A stretch of DNA of 60,816 bases from CAZRDB01 sp964598695. GTDB lineage: Bacteria; Armatimonadota; Zipacnadia; UBA1398. The position numbers and the translations under genes were made by a program. The stretch covers positions 1-60,816 of the forward strand of contig CAZRDB010000004.1 in NCBI GenBank assembly GCA_964598695.1. Reading direction: 5' to 3'. Shown one piece after another: positions 44,549 to 52,303 of this stretch (within the stretch, counting starts at the first letter, position 1; each line of letters opens with the position of its first letter). The notes below the pieces were generated by a model that saw only the letters and a program-made list of their open reading frames with translations, ran no database searches and had not been told where the DNA came from.

Positions 44549-45631
44549 ATGCGCAGTCCACTCGTTCGCGCCCACGCCCTCGCGGCGTGTGCCGTCATCC
44601 TCTGCCTGGCGGTTCTCGCCGTCGGCTGCCAGAAACCCGCCGATCCCGCGAGCCCCGCAGCCGGACCGACCGCCGGCGCCGCTGCGGCCGGGGGCAAGAC
44701 CGATGCCCCGAAGGGGCCGGTCAAGATCGGCTTCATCGTGAAGCAGCCCGAGGAGCCCTGGTTCCAGCAGGAGTGGAAGTTCGCCGAGGACTGCGCCAAG
44801 GAGATGGGCTTCGAACTGCTCAAGAAGTCCGGCACCGACGGCGAGAAGGTCCTGGCGGAGATCGACAACCTCGCCTCCGCCGGCGCGCAGGGCTTCGTGA
44901 TCTGCACGCCCGACCAGAAGCTCGGGCCGGCCATCGTCGCGAAGGCGAAGGCGGCCAACCTCAAGGTGATGTCGGTCGACGACCGCTTCGTCGGCCCCGA
45001 CGGCCAGTTCATGGCCGATGTGCCCCACATGGGGATCTCGGCCCGCAAGATCGGCGAGATGGTCGGCAAGGGCCTCGCCGCCGAGATGGAGAAGCGCGGC
45101 TGGGACGCGAGCGAGGTCGGCTGTGCCGCGATCACCTACAAGCAGCTCGAGACCTCGAAGGAGCGCACCGACGGCGCGACCGAGGCCCTGCTCGCCGCAG
45201 GCTTCCCCCAGGACCGGATCTACGAGTCGGCCGAGAAGACCACCGACACCCAGGGCTCGATGGACGCGATGAACATCCTGCTCACCCAGCACCCCCAGGT
45301 GAAGAAGTGGCTGATCTTCTCGATGAATGACGAGGGCGTGCTCGGCGCCGTCCGCGCGGCCGAGGGCGCGGGGTTCAACGCCGAGAACACGATCGGGATC
45401 GGCATCGGCGGGACCACGGCGATCGCGGAGTTCCGGCGTAGCGAGCCGACCGGCTTCTTCGCCTCGGTCCTGATCAACCCGTACCGCCACGGCTACGAGA
45501 CCTCCAAGCTGATGTACGAGTGGATCGCGCAGGGCAAGGAGCCGCCGAAGGAGACCTACACGGAGGGCACGCTGGAGACGCGCGACACCCTCGAGAAGAC
45601 CATGAAGGAGCGCGGCCTGCTCGTCGAGTAG
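44549..45631 (+). CDS. araF: L-arabinose-binding lipoprotein
   Basis: 360 aa. Signal and lipobox VILCLAVLAVGC, a Pro/Ala/Gly linker, then the arabinose-binding fold: VKIGFIVKQPEEPWFQQEWKF, VMSVDDRFVGPDGQFMADVPHMGISARKIG, KRGWDASEVGCAAITYKQLET, GFPQDRIYESAEKTTDTQGSMDAMNILLTQHPQVKKWLIFSMND, GIGIGGTTAIAEFR. This tracks E. coli AraF closely in order and motif (AITxxxLDTxxxR, WLIVGMND, GIGINGxxA). Unlike E. coli AraF, it is lipid-anchored. GGGAGG upstream of the ATG at 44549. First gene of araFGH. Confidence 0.9.
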   Translation: MRSPLVRAHALAACAVILCLAVLAVGCQKPADPASPAAGPTAGAAAAGGKTDAPKGPVKIGFIVKQPEEPWFQQEWKFAEDCAKEMGFELLKKSGTDGEKVLAEIDNLASAGAQGFVICTPDQKLGPAIVAKAKAANLKVMSVDDRFVGPDGQFMADVPHMGISARKIGEMVGKGLAAEMEKRGWDASEVGCAAITYKQLETSKERTDGATEALLAAGFPQDRIYESAEKTTDTQGSMDAMNILLTQHPQVKKWLIFSMNDEGVLGAVRAAEGAGFNAENTIGIGIGGTTAIAEFRRSEPTGFFASVLINPYRHGYETSKLMYEWIAQGKEPPKETYTEGTLETRDTLEKTMKERGLLVE

Positions 45632-45636
45632 GCGCC

Positions 45637-45667
45637 CGGCGCGGCCACGGAGCGAGAGGACGCGCCG
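45637..45667 (+). other. intercistronic hairpin between araF and araG
   Basis: CGGCGCG (45637-45643) and CGCGCCG (45661-45667) can pair, loop of 17 nt, between the araF stop (45631) and the araG start (45690). A hairpin at this position is typical for operons that make binding protein in excess over the membrane parts, by 3'-end protection or partial termination. Function inferred. Confidence 0.5.
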
Positions 45668-45689
45668 CGTCCCCTCGCCGGAGGATCCC

Positions 45690-47225
45690 ATGAGCTACCT
45701 CGAGTGCGAGGCCATCTCGAAGCGCTTCCCGGGCGTTCTCGCCCTGGACCGCGTCTCGCTGTCCATCGACGAGGGGAGCGTGCGCGCGCTGGTCGGCGAG
45801 AACGGGGCCGGCAAGTCGACGCTGCTCAAGGTGCTGAGCGGCGTCTACGCGTCCGACGGCGGAGCCCTCCGCCTCGGCGGTACGGCGCAGCGGTTCCGTA
45901 CCACGACCGACGCGCTCCGGGCGGGCATCGCCGTCATCTACCAAGAGCTGAACCTGGCCCCCGAGATGTCGGTGGCCGAGAACCTGTTCCTCGGACACCT
46001 GCCCACGCGCGGCGGCCTGCTCCAGTGGGGAGCGCTCCGTCGGCGTGCGCGGGAGCTGCTTGCCGCGCTCGGCGAGGAGCAGATCGACCCGGCGGCCAAG
46101 GTCGGCAGCCTGCCGATCGCCCAGCGCCAGATGGTTGAGATCGCGAAGGCCCTGGCGCGCGACGCGAAGGTCATCGCGTTCGACGAGCCGACCTCCAGTC
46201 TCTCGGAGCGCGAGGTGCGGCGCCTGTTCCAGGTGATCGCCGACCTCAAGGCCCAGGGCCGCGTCGTGATCTACGTCTCGCATCGGCTGCAGGAGATCTT
46301 CGAGGTGTGCGACTCCGTGACCGTCTTCCGGGACGGCCGAGTCGTCGAGACCTTCCCGACGCTGGAGGGGCTCACGCAGGACACCCTCGTGAGCCGGATG
46401 GTCGGCCGGCAGATCGCCGACGTCTACGGCTACACCCCGCGCCCGATCGGAGGGCCGGTGCTCGAGGCACGGGGGATCACCGGGCCCGGCCTGACCGGCC
46501 CAGCCGACCTCACGGTACGCCGGGGCGAGATCGTCGGGCTGTTCGGGCTGGTCGGTGCGGGCCGCACCGAGCTGCTCCGCCTGCTGTACGGTGCGACGCG
46601 CTCCACGCGGGGCCGGGTCACGGTCGAGGGCCGTCCGGTGCGCGTGACGAGCCCCGATGCCGCCCTGGCCGGCGGGATCGTCTACTGCTCCGAGGACCGC
46701 AAGAAGGAGGGCATCGTCGCGATCCGCTCCGTGCGCGAGAACATCAACCTCGGGGCGCGGCGGGCCTTCTCGCCCATGGGACTTCTCCGTCCCCGGGCCG
46801 AGCTGGAGAACGCGCGGAGGCAGGTCCGGCGGTTCGACGTGCGCGCGGCCTCGCTCGACCAGGAGGTCGGTCTGCTGTCCGGTGGTAACCAGCAGAAGGT
46901 CATCCTCGGCCGGGCGCTCTCCGGCGAGGTCAAGGTCGTCCTCCTCGACGAGCCGACGCGCGGGATCGACGTCGGCGCGAAGAGCGAGATGTACGCGTTC
47001 ATCTACGAACTCGCCTCGGCGGGTGCGGCGGTGGTGGTCGTCTCGAGCGACCTGCCCGAGGTGCTCGGGCTCTCCGACCGCGTCGTCGTGATGCGGCAGG
47101 GCGCCATCGCCGGCGCACTCGACCGCGCCGAGGCCGATGAGGAGAGCGCTCTCCGGCTCGCGTTGCCCGCAGTGCGCGCGGTAGCGCCGGAGAACGCCGG
47201 TGCGGGAGGTACCGATGTCCGGTAG
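45690..47225 (+). CDS. araG: L-arabinose ABC transporter ATP-binding protein
   Basis: 511 aa, ATG with GGAGGA upstream. Two ABC domains: YLECEAISKRFPGVLALD, Walker A GENGAGKST, PIAQRQMVEIAKALARDAKVIAFDEPTSSLSERE; second domain VGAGRTELLRLLYG (degenerate), LLSGGNQQKVILGRALS, VVLLDEPTRGIDVGAKSEMY. Energises arabinose uptake with AraF and AraH. Normal length for the family; the AraG name rests mainly on neighbouring AraF. The permease gene overlaps its last 11 bp. Confidence 0.93.
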   Translation: MSYLECEAISKRFPGVLALDRVSLSIDEGSVRALVGENGAGKSTLLKVLSGVYASDGGALRLGGTAQRFRTTTDALRAGIAVIYQELNLAPEMSVAENLFLGHLPTRGGLLQWGALRRRARELLAALGEEQIDPAAKVGSLPIAQRQMVEIAKALARDAKVIAFDEPTSSLSEREVRRLFQVIADLKAQGRVVIYVSHRLQEIFEVCDSVTVFRDGRVVETFPTLEGLTQDTLVSRMVGRQIADVYGYTPRPIGGPVLEARGITGPGLTGPADLTVRRGEIVGLFGLVGAGRTELLRLLYGATRSTRGRVTVEGRPVRVTSPDAALAGGIVYCSEDRKKEGIVAIRSVRENINLGARRAFSPMGLLRPRAELENARRQVRRFDVRAASLDQEVGLLSGGNQQKVILGRALSGEVKVVLLDEPTRGIDVGAKSEMYAFIYELASAGAAVVVVSSDLPEVLGLSDRVVVMRQGAIAGALDRAEADEESALRLALPAVRAVAPENAGAGGTDVR

Positions 47226-48264
47226 CGAGGCGACAGGAGCCCTCAAGCTCCTCGGGAGGAGGCTCCTGCGGGGAGTCCAGGGCAACGCGGCGATGGTCGC
47301 CATCCTCGTGATCATGTTCGCGGCGATCGGGCGCTTCGTCCCGAGTTTCTACACCGGCGCGAACATGAAGGGCCTTGCCCTCGCGGTCTCGAGCGTCGGG
47401 ATGGTCGCATGCACGATGCTCTTCTGTCTCGCGTCGGGCGATTTCGACCTCTCGGTCGAGAGCGTCTTCATGTGCGCGGGCGTCGTGACGGCCGTGGTGA
47501 TGACGGCGACGGGAAGCATCGTGGCCGGCATCGCGGCCGGCTTGGCGTTGGGCGTCGCGGTGGGCCTGTTCAACGGCGTGCTGATCGCGACATGCGGCGT
47601 CAACGCGCTGATCGCCACGCTGGGCACGATGCTGATCGCGCGCGGCGTCGGGTTCGTCGTGAGCAAGGGCCAGGCCGTCGCGATCACCACCGAGGCGTTC
47701 TTCCCTCTGGGCACCGGCTTCTGGATGCACGTGCCGATCCCGGTCTGGATCACCGTCGCCTGCTTCCTCGTCTTCGGCTTCCTGCTCAACGGGACGGTCT
47801 TCGGCCCCAACACCCTCGCGATGGGCGGCAACAAGGAAGCGGCCCGCCTCGCCGGCATCCCCGTCACGCGGACCAAGATCATCATCTTCACGATGCAGGG
47901 CGCCGTGGCGGCCCTCGCGGGGATCGTCACTGCCGCGAAGATGTGCAGCGGCCAGCCGAACATCGCGCAGGGCTTCGCGCTCCAGGTCATCTCGGCATGC
48001 GTCCTCGGGGGCGTCTCGCTCCAGGGCGGGATCGGGACGATCCAGGGCGTGCTGGTCGGCGTGCTGATCATGGGCACCGTACAGAACGTCATGAGCCTCA
48101 CCAACACCGACGCCTTCTGGCAGTACATCATCAACGGCGCGATCCTGCTCGCCGCCGTGCTGTTCGACCTCTATCGCCGGCGCCGGGCCGATACGCTCGC
48201 CGTCCGCCGGCAGGCGCGCGAGGCCGAGCGGCTTGCGGAGCGGGAGGCCACACAGGAGGGCTAG
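47215..48264 (+). CDS. araH: L-arabinose ABC transporter permease
   Basis: 349 aa. I chose the ATG at 47215 because GGGAGG stands 5-6 bp upstream; a GTG five codons earlier is also open. CUT2 permease with about eight to ten membrane segments; the key stretch CTMLFCLASGDFDLSVESV is close to the AraH form (MLFCLASGDFDLSVGSV), unlike the GGGFDLSVGS of the other permease here. Later: NGVLIATCGVNALIATLGTMLIARG, MGGNKEAARLAGIPVTR, VLGGVSLQGGIGTIQGVLVG. The C-terminus is a basic/acidic helix (RRRRADTLAVRRQAREAERLAE). Confidence 0.93.
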   Translation: MSGSEATGALKLLGRRLLRGVQGNAAMVAILVIMFAAIGRFVPSFYTGANMKGLALAVSSVGMVACTMLFCLASGDFDLSVESVFMCAGVVTAVVMTATGSIVAGIAAGLALGVAVGLFNGVLIATCGVNALIATLGTMLIARGVGFVVSKGQAVAITTEAFFPLGTGFWMHVPIPVWITVACFLVFGFLLNGTVFGPNTLAMGGNKEAARLAGIPVTRTKIIIFTMQGAVAALAGIVTAAKMCSGQPNIAQGFALQVISACVLGGVSLQGGIGTIQGVLVGVLIMGTVQNVMSLTNTDAFWQYIINGAILLAAVLFDLYRRRRADTLAVRRQAREAERLAEREATQEG

Positions 48265-48267
48265 AGC

Positions 48268-49602
48268 ATGGACCGACGCGCATTCCTGCACGCCGCGGTG
48301 GGCTCGACCCTGGCAGCGGGCGCCGCCAGGGCGGACGGCGGCGAGGTCACCTCGACCGCCTCGGAGGCGAGACCGACGAAGGACCGGGTGCGCGTCGGCG
48401 TGATCGGAACCGGGGGCCGCGGTTGCGGTCTCCTCGCGACGGTGCTGGGCGTTCCCGGGGTCGAGGTGCCGGCCGTCTGCGACGTGCTCCCCGACGCGGC
48501 GGCGCGGGCGTCCGCGATCGTCGAGGGCGCCGGGCGGCCCACGCCCCGGGCCTACACCGCCGGCCCCGAGGACTACCGCAACCTTCTCGACCGCGACGAC
48601 CTCGACGCCGTGCTCATCGCCAGCCCCTGGGAGTGGCACACCCCCATGGCCGTCGACGCCATGCGGCGGAAGAAGGTCGCCGGGGTCGAGGTGCCGTGCA
48701 GCCAGACGCTCGAGGAGTGCTGGCAGCTTGTCGAGACGCGCGAGCGCACCGGCGTGCCCTGCATGATGCTCGAGAACTGGAGCTTCCGCCGCGACAACCT
48801 CGCGGTGCTGCGGATGATCCGCGCCGGCCTTCTGGGGCCGATCGTCCACTGCCACTGCGCCCACTCGCACGACTGCATCGACCACTGGTTCTTCGATCCG
48901 GCGGGCAACGACCGCTGGGCCGCCCGCTACCTCGTCGAGCGCAACTGCGACCAGTATCCCACCCACGGCCTGGGGCCGGTGCTCAGTTGGCTCGACATCA
49001 ACGTGGGCGACTCGTTCGACACGATCGCCTCGACGGCGACCGACTCCCGCGGGATCAACGCCTACTTCGCCCGCACCTTCGGGCCCGATCATCCGGGTGC
49101 GAAGCGCAAGTACAGGCAGGGCGACATCGTCACCAGCATCCTGCGGACGAAGCGGGGCAAGACGGTGGTCGTGAACTACGACATGCAGCTCCCGCGGCCG
49201 TACGACAACCGCTGGATGGTCCAGGGTCTGCTCGGGCTGTACGATGAGGACCGGGCGGTGGTCTACCTCACGGGCCATAGCCCGCAGTACCACGAGTGGG
49301 AGCCGTTCGCCCCCTACCAGGAGCAGTACCTGCACCCCTGGTGGAAGGAGATCGAGGGAAACGAGGGCGGCCACGGCGGGACCGACTACCTGGAGCTGCT
49401 CCGCTTCGTCGACGCGGTCCGGGCCGGGACGGAGACGCCGATCGACGTCTACGACTCGGTGACGATGAGCGCCGTCGTCCCGCTGAGCGGCATGTCCATC
49501 GCCCGGAACGGTCAGCCGATCGACTTCCCGGACTTCACCCGCGGCCGGTGGCGTGGCCGCAAGCCCGCCTTCGCCGTCGTCCCCGAGGACGCGCCCGCGT
49601 AA
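48268..49602 (+). CDS. Tat-exported GH109-like / Gfo-Idh-MocA oxidoreductase
   Basis: 444 aa, three bases after araH, with AGGAGG before the ATG. Tat signal MDRRAFLHAAVGSTLAAGAARA (twin Arg). NAD-binding Rossmann start VRVGVIGTGGRGCGLLATVL; then DLDAVLIASPWEWHTPMAVDAM, EVPCSQTLEECWQLVE, MLENWSFRRDNLAVLRMIRAGLLG, IVHCHCAHSHDC, NCDQYPTHGLGPVLSWLDIN. The PTHGLGPV and ENxxxxxxxLxVLxMxRxGLLG segments match GH109, which uses NAD transiently to cleave alpha-N-acetylgalactosaminides. Other Gfo/Idh enzymes share the fold, so GH109 is likely rather than certain. Tat export fits a cofactor-bound enzyme. Confidence 0.82.
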   Translation: MDRRAFLHAAVGSTLAAGAARADGGEVTSTASEARPTKDRVRVGVIGTGGRGCGLLATVLGVPGVEVPAVCDVLPDAAARASAIVEGAGRPTPRAYTAGPEDYRNLLDRDDLDAVLIASPWEWHTPMAVDAMRRKKVAGVEVPCSQTLEECWQLVETRERTGVPCMMLENWSFRRDNLAVLRMIRAGLLGPIVHCHCAHSHDCIDHWFFDPAGNDRWAARYLVERNCDQYPTHGLGPVLSWLDINVGDSFDTIASTATDSRGINAYFARTFGPDHPGAKRKYRQGDIVTSILRTKRGKTVVVNYDMQLPRPYDNRWMVQGLLGLYDEDRAVVYLTGHSPQYHEWEPFAPYQEQYLHPWWKEIEGNEGGHGGTDYLELLRFVDAVRAGTETPIDVYDSVTMSAVVPLSGMSIARNGQPIDFPDFTRGRWRGRKPAFAVVPEDAPA

Positions 49603-49614
49603 CGGGGCCGCCCA

Positions 49615-49640
49615 CCCGGGTGACCCGAGAGTCACGCGGG
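49615..49640. terminator. hairpin between convergent GH109-like and histidine kinase genes
   Basis: CCCGGGTGAC-CCGAGA-GTCACGCGGG: ten pairs with one mismatch and a 6-nt loop, starting 13 bp after the GH109-like stop and reaching over the stop codon of the opposite kinase gene. Likely bidirectional terminator. Confidence 0.55.
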
Positions 49641-51029
49641 GGTAGCCCCGACCCCGGCGTAGTCCGCGAGGGCGCGCCCGACGTGTTCCTGCACGTACTC
49701 GTCGACCACCTCGCGCAGCAAGGCGGCCGATTCCGGCCGCTCGCGCTCCAGCCGCTCGAGCATCTCGCAGAGGAACGCGACGTGGGCCGAGACCGCGGCC
49801 TCGCGCAGCCGCGCGTCAAGTCCCTCGGAGCCGGAGACCGGAGCAACGGGAGGCGCCGACGGCGCGGCGGCCGGGGGCCCGTCAGCGGGCAGCGAGAGGG
49901 AGAAGGTCGTGCCGGCCGCCCGCGTCGACTCGAACCAGATGCGCCCTCCCAAGTACCGCTCGGCGATGAGCTTCATCCCGTAGGAGCCCAGACCGTGGCC
50001 GACGCCGGGCTTGGTCGAGAACCCGCGCCGGAAGATCCGCGCCGCGATGGGCTCCGGGATCACGCCGGGGTTGTGCACACGGAAGACAGGCCCCTCCGGG
50101 CCCGCCTCACACCAGATGCGCACGATCGCGCCCGGCTCGGAGGCCTCCAGCGCGTTGCGCACCATGTTGCCCAGCACACGCTCGACGAGCGCGGGATCGG
50201 AGGTGTACGGCAGGCCCCCCGCCGGTAGGTCGACCCAGAGCGTGCGCTCGCGCGCGATCTCCTGCCCGGCGAACAGCGCCCGCAGGTCGGCGAGGGTGTC
50301 GGCGGCGGCGAGCGCGGTCGGATGGACCTCGAGGGCGCCCTCCTCGGCGTAGGAGACCGCCCGGTACTGCGCGATCTGCTCCGAAAGCCGGACCGAGAGC
50401 GCCAGGATCCGCTCGGCCGGCCCATCCGGCTGGCTCAGGGCGAGGACGTCGCTCCAGCCCATGATCGCGCCGACCATGTTCACGAGGTCGTGCAGGAACT
50501 GACGCTCGCCCGCCAGCCGCTGGCGCTGCCGGGTGATGTCGTGGAGGATCACCAGGATGACCGCATGGCCGTGGGCGGTGGTCGGGACCGCGCGGACCCG
50601 GTAGTGGTACACGGTCGGATCGCCGCCGTCGCCGACCTCCATCCGGCATTCGCACGTTGCGGCCTCGCCCGAGGCCTGGGCGCACAGGATCGCCAGCACC
50701 GCGCCGCACCGTTGGCAGGCCTCTCCCGTGCCGCACCCCGCCGGGCCCTCCTCGGCGTGCGCGCAGCCGAACGCCTCCCCAGGCCGCGCGCCAACGAGAC
50801 GGGTCGCGAGGTCGGCGTACAGCGCCTGGAGCACGCCGCCGCTCGCGGCGAGGATCTGGCGCTCGGGCGAGAGGACCAGCACATGGCCGCCCACGGTTTC
50901 CATCAGGGAGCAGACGACGGGGTCCCGCACGACCTCCTCGGCGAGGCGAAGCAGGTCGTCGCGCTCGCGCCGCTCGGCGGGCGCGAACTCGGTTGGCAGC
51001 GAGGCGGCGGGCGAATCGGTCTCTGGCAC
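49632..51029 (-). CDS. orphan histidine kinase with Cys-rich PAS-like sensor
   Basis: 465 aa from the GTG at 51029 (GGAGGA 7 bp upstream); a GTG at 51086 is also open. No membrane segment, so a soluble kinase. N-terminal PAS-like domain (about 35-165) holds seven cysteines (89, 99, 105, 108, 116, 126, 128) including CGTGEACQRCG, a pattern compatible with a metal or iron-sulfur site. A dimerisation helix carries the H-box FLHDLVNMVGAIMGW (His180). ATPase domain: N-box VLGNMVRNALEASEPG, G1 PIAARIFRRGFSTKPG, G2 GHGLGSYGMKLIAERYLGG. The C-terminal about 90 residues form a further helical extension. No response-regulator gene is adjacent. Signal and target unknown. Confidence 0.87.
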   Translation of the reverse strand: MPETDSPAASLPTEFAPAERRERDDLLRLAEEVVRDPVVCSLMETVGGHVLVLSPERQILAASGGVLQALYADLATRLVGARPGEAFGCAHAEEGPAGCGTGEACQRCGAVLAILCAQASGEAATCECRMEVGDGGDPTVYHYRVRAVPTTAHGHAVILVILHDITRQRQRLAGERQFLHDLVNMVGAIMGWSDVLALSQPDGPAERILALSVRLSEQIAQYRAVSYAEEGALEVHPTALAAADTLADLRALFAGQEIARERTLWVDLPAGGLPYTSDPALVERVLGNMVRNALEASEPGAIVRIWCEAGPEGPVFRVHNPGVIPEPIAARIFRRGFSTKPGVGHGLGSYGMKLIAERYLGGRIWFESTRAAGTTFSLSLPADGPPAAAPSAPPVAPVSGSEGLDARLREAAVSAHVAFLCEMLERLERERPESAALLREVVDEYVQEHVGRALADYAGVGATPA

Positions 51030-51139
51030 AGCGGGTCCTCCGACGGGGATCGTGGGGGGCGTGGTGGAGCGACGGCTCACCCTCACGCGGTCACATTCGC
51101 GTCACCGGGGAGCGCTCCTCCGTGCTGGGGCCGCCCGGC
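51030..51139. promoter_or_regulatory. gap between UroD-like gene and histidine kinase
   Basis: 110 bp on the leading side of the kinase gene. A self-complementary GGAGCGCTCC lies at about 51112-51121. No clear -10/-35 pair is seen for the kinase. Confidence 0.2.
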
Positions 51140-52303
51140 TCACCCTCCCAGCTCGACCACGCGCTCTCGGTAGTAGAGGTAGTCCTCGTACGGGACCTCC
51201 TCCGGCACGCCGTGGTCGGAGGTCGGGATGTAGCCGCCGCGCGCGCGCATCGGAGGGATGATCCGCTCGAGCATCTCGTCGATCGCGCTCCGGCCGCCCG
51301 CAAGGACGCGTTTGTCGATGCCGCCGAACAGCACGAGGTCGGGGTGCTCGCGGGCGATCTCCACCACGTCGCAGCCCGAGGCGACCTCGAACGGGCTCAT
51401 CGTGGTCATCCCGATCTCCTGGTAGACGGGGATCACGGGGTTCGCGAAGCCGTCGGTGTCGATGTGGATGTACAGCGGCCGCGCCCCATCGATCTGGCGC
51501 GCGCGGACGTTCGCGAGGAGCTGCCGGTAGTACGGGAAGAGGAACTCGCGCATCATGTCCGGCGAGATCAGCGGCCCGTGGTTGTAGCAGATGTCCTCGG
51601 CGAGGAAGACCTCGTCGAGCGTGACGTACTCCTGGTGCCGGGCGATCACCGCATCGGCCAGCTCGAACCAGGCCCGCATGCAGTCGTGGACGAGATCGGG
51701 CTCGTCATGGAAGACGTAGAGCGCGCTCTCCGGCCCCATCAGGCTGCGGAGGTACATGTAGCCCCCGATCAGCCCCTGCGAGATCATCATGCCCTCGGAC
51801 GCGCGCTCGCGCGCCCAGGCCATGCGTCCATCGAGATCGGCGAAGCGGGCCGCGCTGGCGGGATCGAGGCGCCACTTGACGTCCTCCTCCCACGTCTTCC
51901 AGTCCTTTACGGGATGGTCGACGTACTCCGGCATGAAGCCATCGCGCCGACCCTTGAAGTAGAGCACGTGCCGGCCGGCCCAGTCGCGCACCAGCTCGTA
52001 CTCGCCGCGATCCTCGAGCACCTCGACATCGAAGGCGGGGACAAGGGCGGCTTCGCACCAACCGAGCTGGCCCAGCCCGACGCTGCCGGGCGGGTCGTAG
52101 TCGAACAGCTCATGGAGGGGCACATCCTGCGGCATGCCCTGCTCCTTCCACCGCTCGAGGCAGTAGAAGCCGAACTCCCGCTTCACGAGCGGCGCGCCCG
52201 GGGTTCTGGCGTAGGTGTCGCGGAGCTTCCGCGCGCCCTCGGCCATCTTCTCGCGCGGGACCATCGCGTGGATGCCGTCCTGCGGGACCTCCGCTGCCAT
52301 CAC
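51140..52303 (-). CDS. uroporphyrinogen decarboxylase-like (UroD/MtaA/CmuA) protein
   Basis: 387 aa. TIM-barrel of the UroD superfamily, which includes true haem enzymes and corrinoid-dependent methyltransferases. Seen: MMISQGLIGGYMYLRSLMGPESALYVFHDEPDLVHDCM, FLAEDICYNHGPLISPDMMREFLFPYYRQLL (the AEDxxYxxGxxISPxxxxxFxxPYY pattern), YIHIDTDGF, MTTMSPFEVASGCDVVEIA, VLFGGIDKRVLAGG. This is the non-haem group: the conserved N-terminal RQAGR-like motif of HemE is absent. The start overlaps the upstream stop (GTGA, GTG 52303; an ATG at 52300 is also possible), so it is coupled to the GH36-like gene. No corrinoid protein gene is adjacent. Substrate unknown. Confidence 0.88.
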   Translation of the reverse strand: MMAAEVPQDGIHAMVPREKMAEGARKLRDTYARTPGAPLVKREFGFYCLERWKEQGMPQDVPLHELFDYDPPGSVGLGQLGWCEAALVPAFDVEVLEDRGEYELVRDWAGRHVLYFKGRRDGFMPEYVDHPVKDWKTWEEDVKWRLDPASAARFADLDGRMAWARERASEGMMISQGLIGGYMYLRSLMGPESALYVFHDEPDLVHDCMRAWFELADAVIARHQEYVTLDEVFLAEDICYNHGPLISPDMMREFLFPYYRQLLANVRARQIDGARPLYIHIDTDGFANPVIPVYQEIGMTTMSPFEVASGCDVVEIAREHPDLVLFGGIDKRVLAGGRSAIDEMLERIIPPMRARGGYIPTSDHGVPEEVPYEDYLYYRERVVELGG

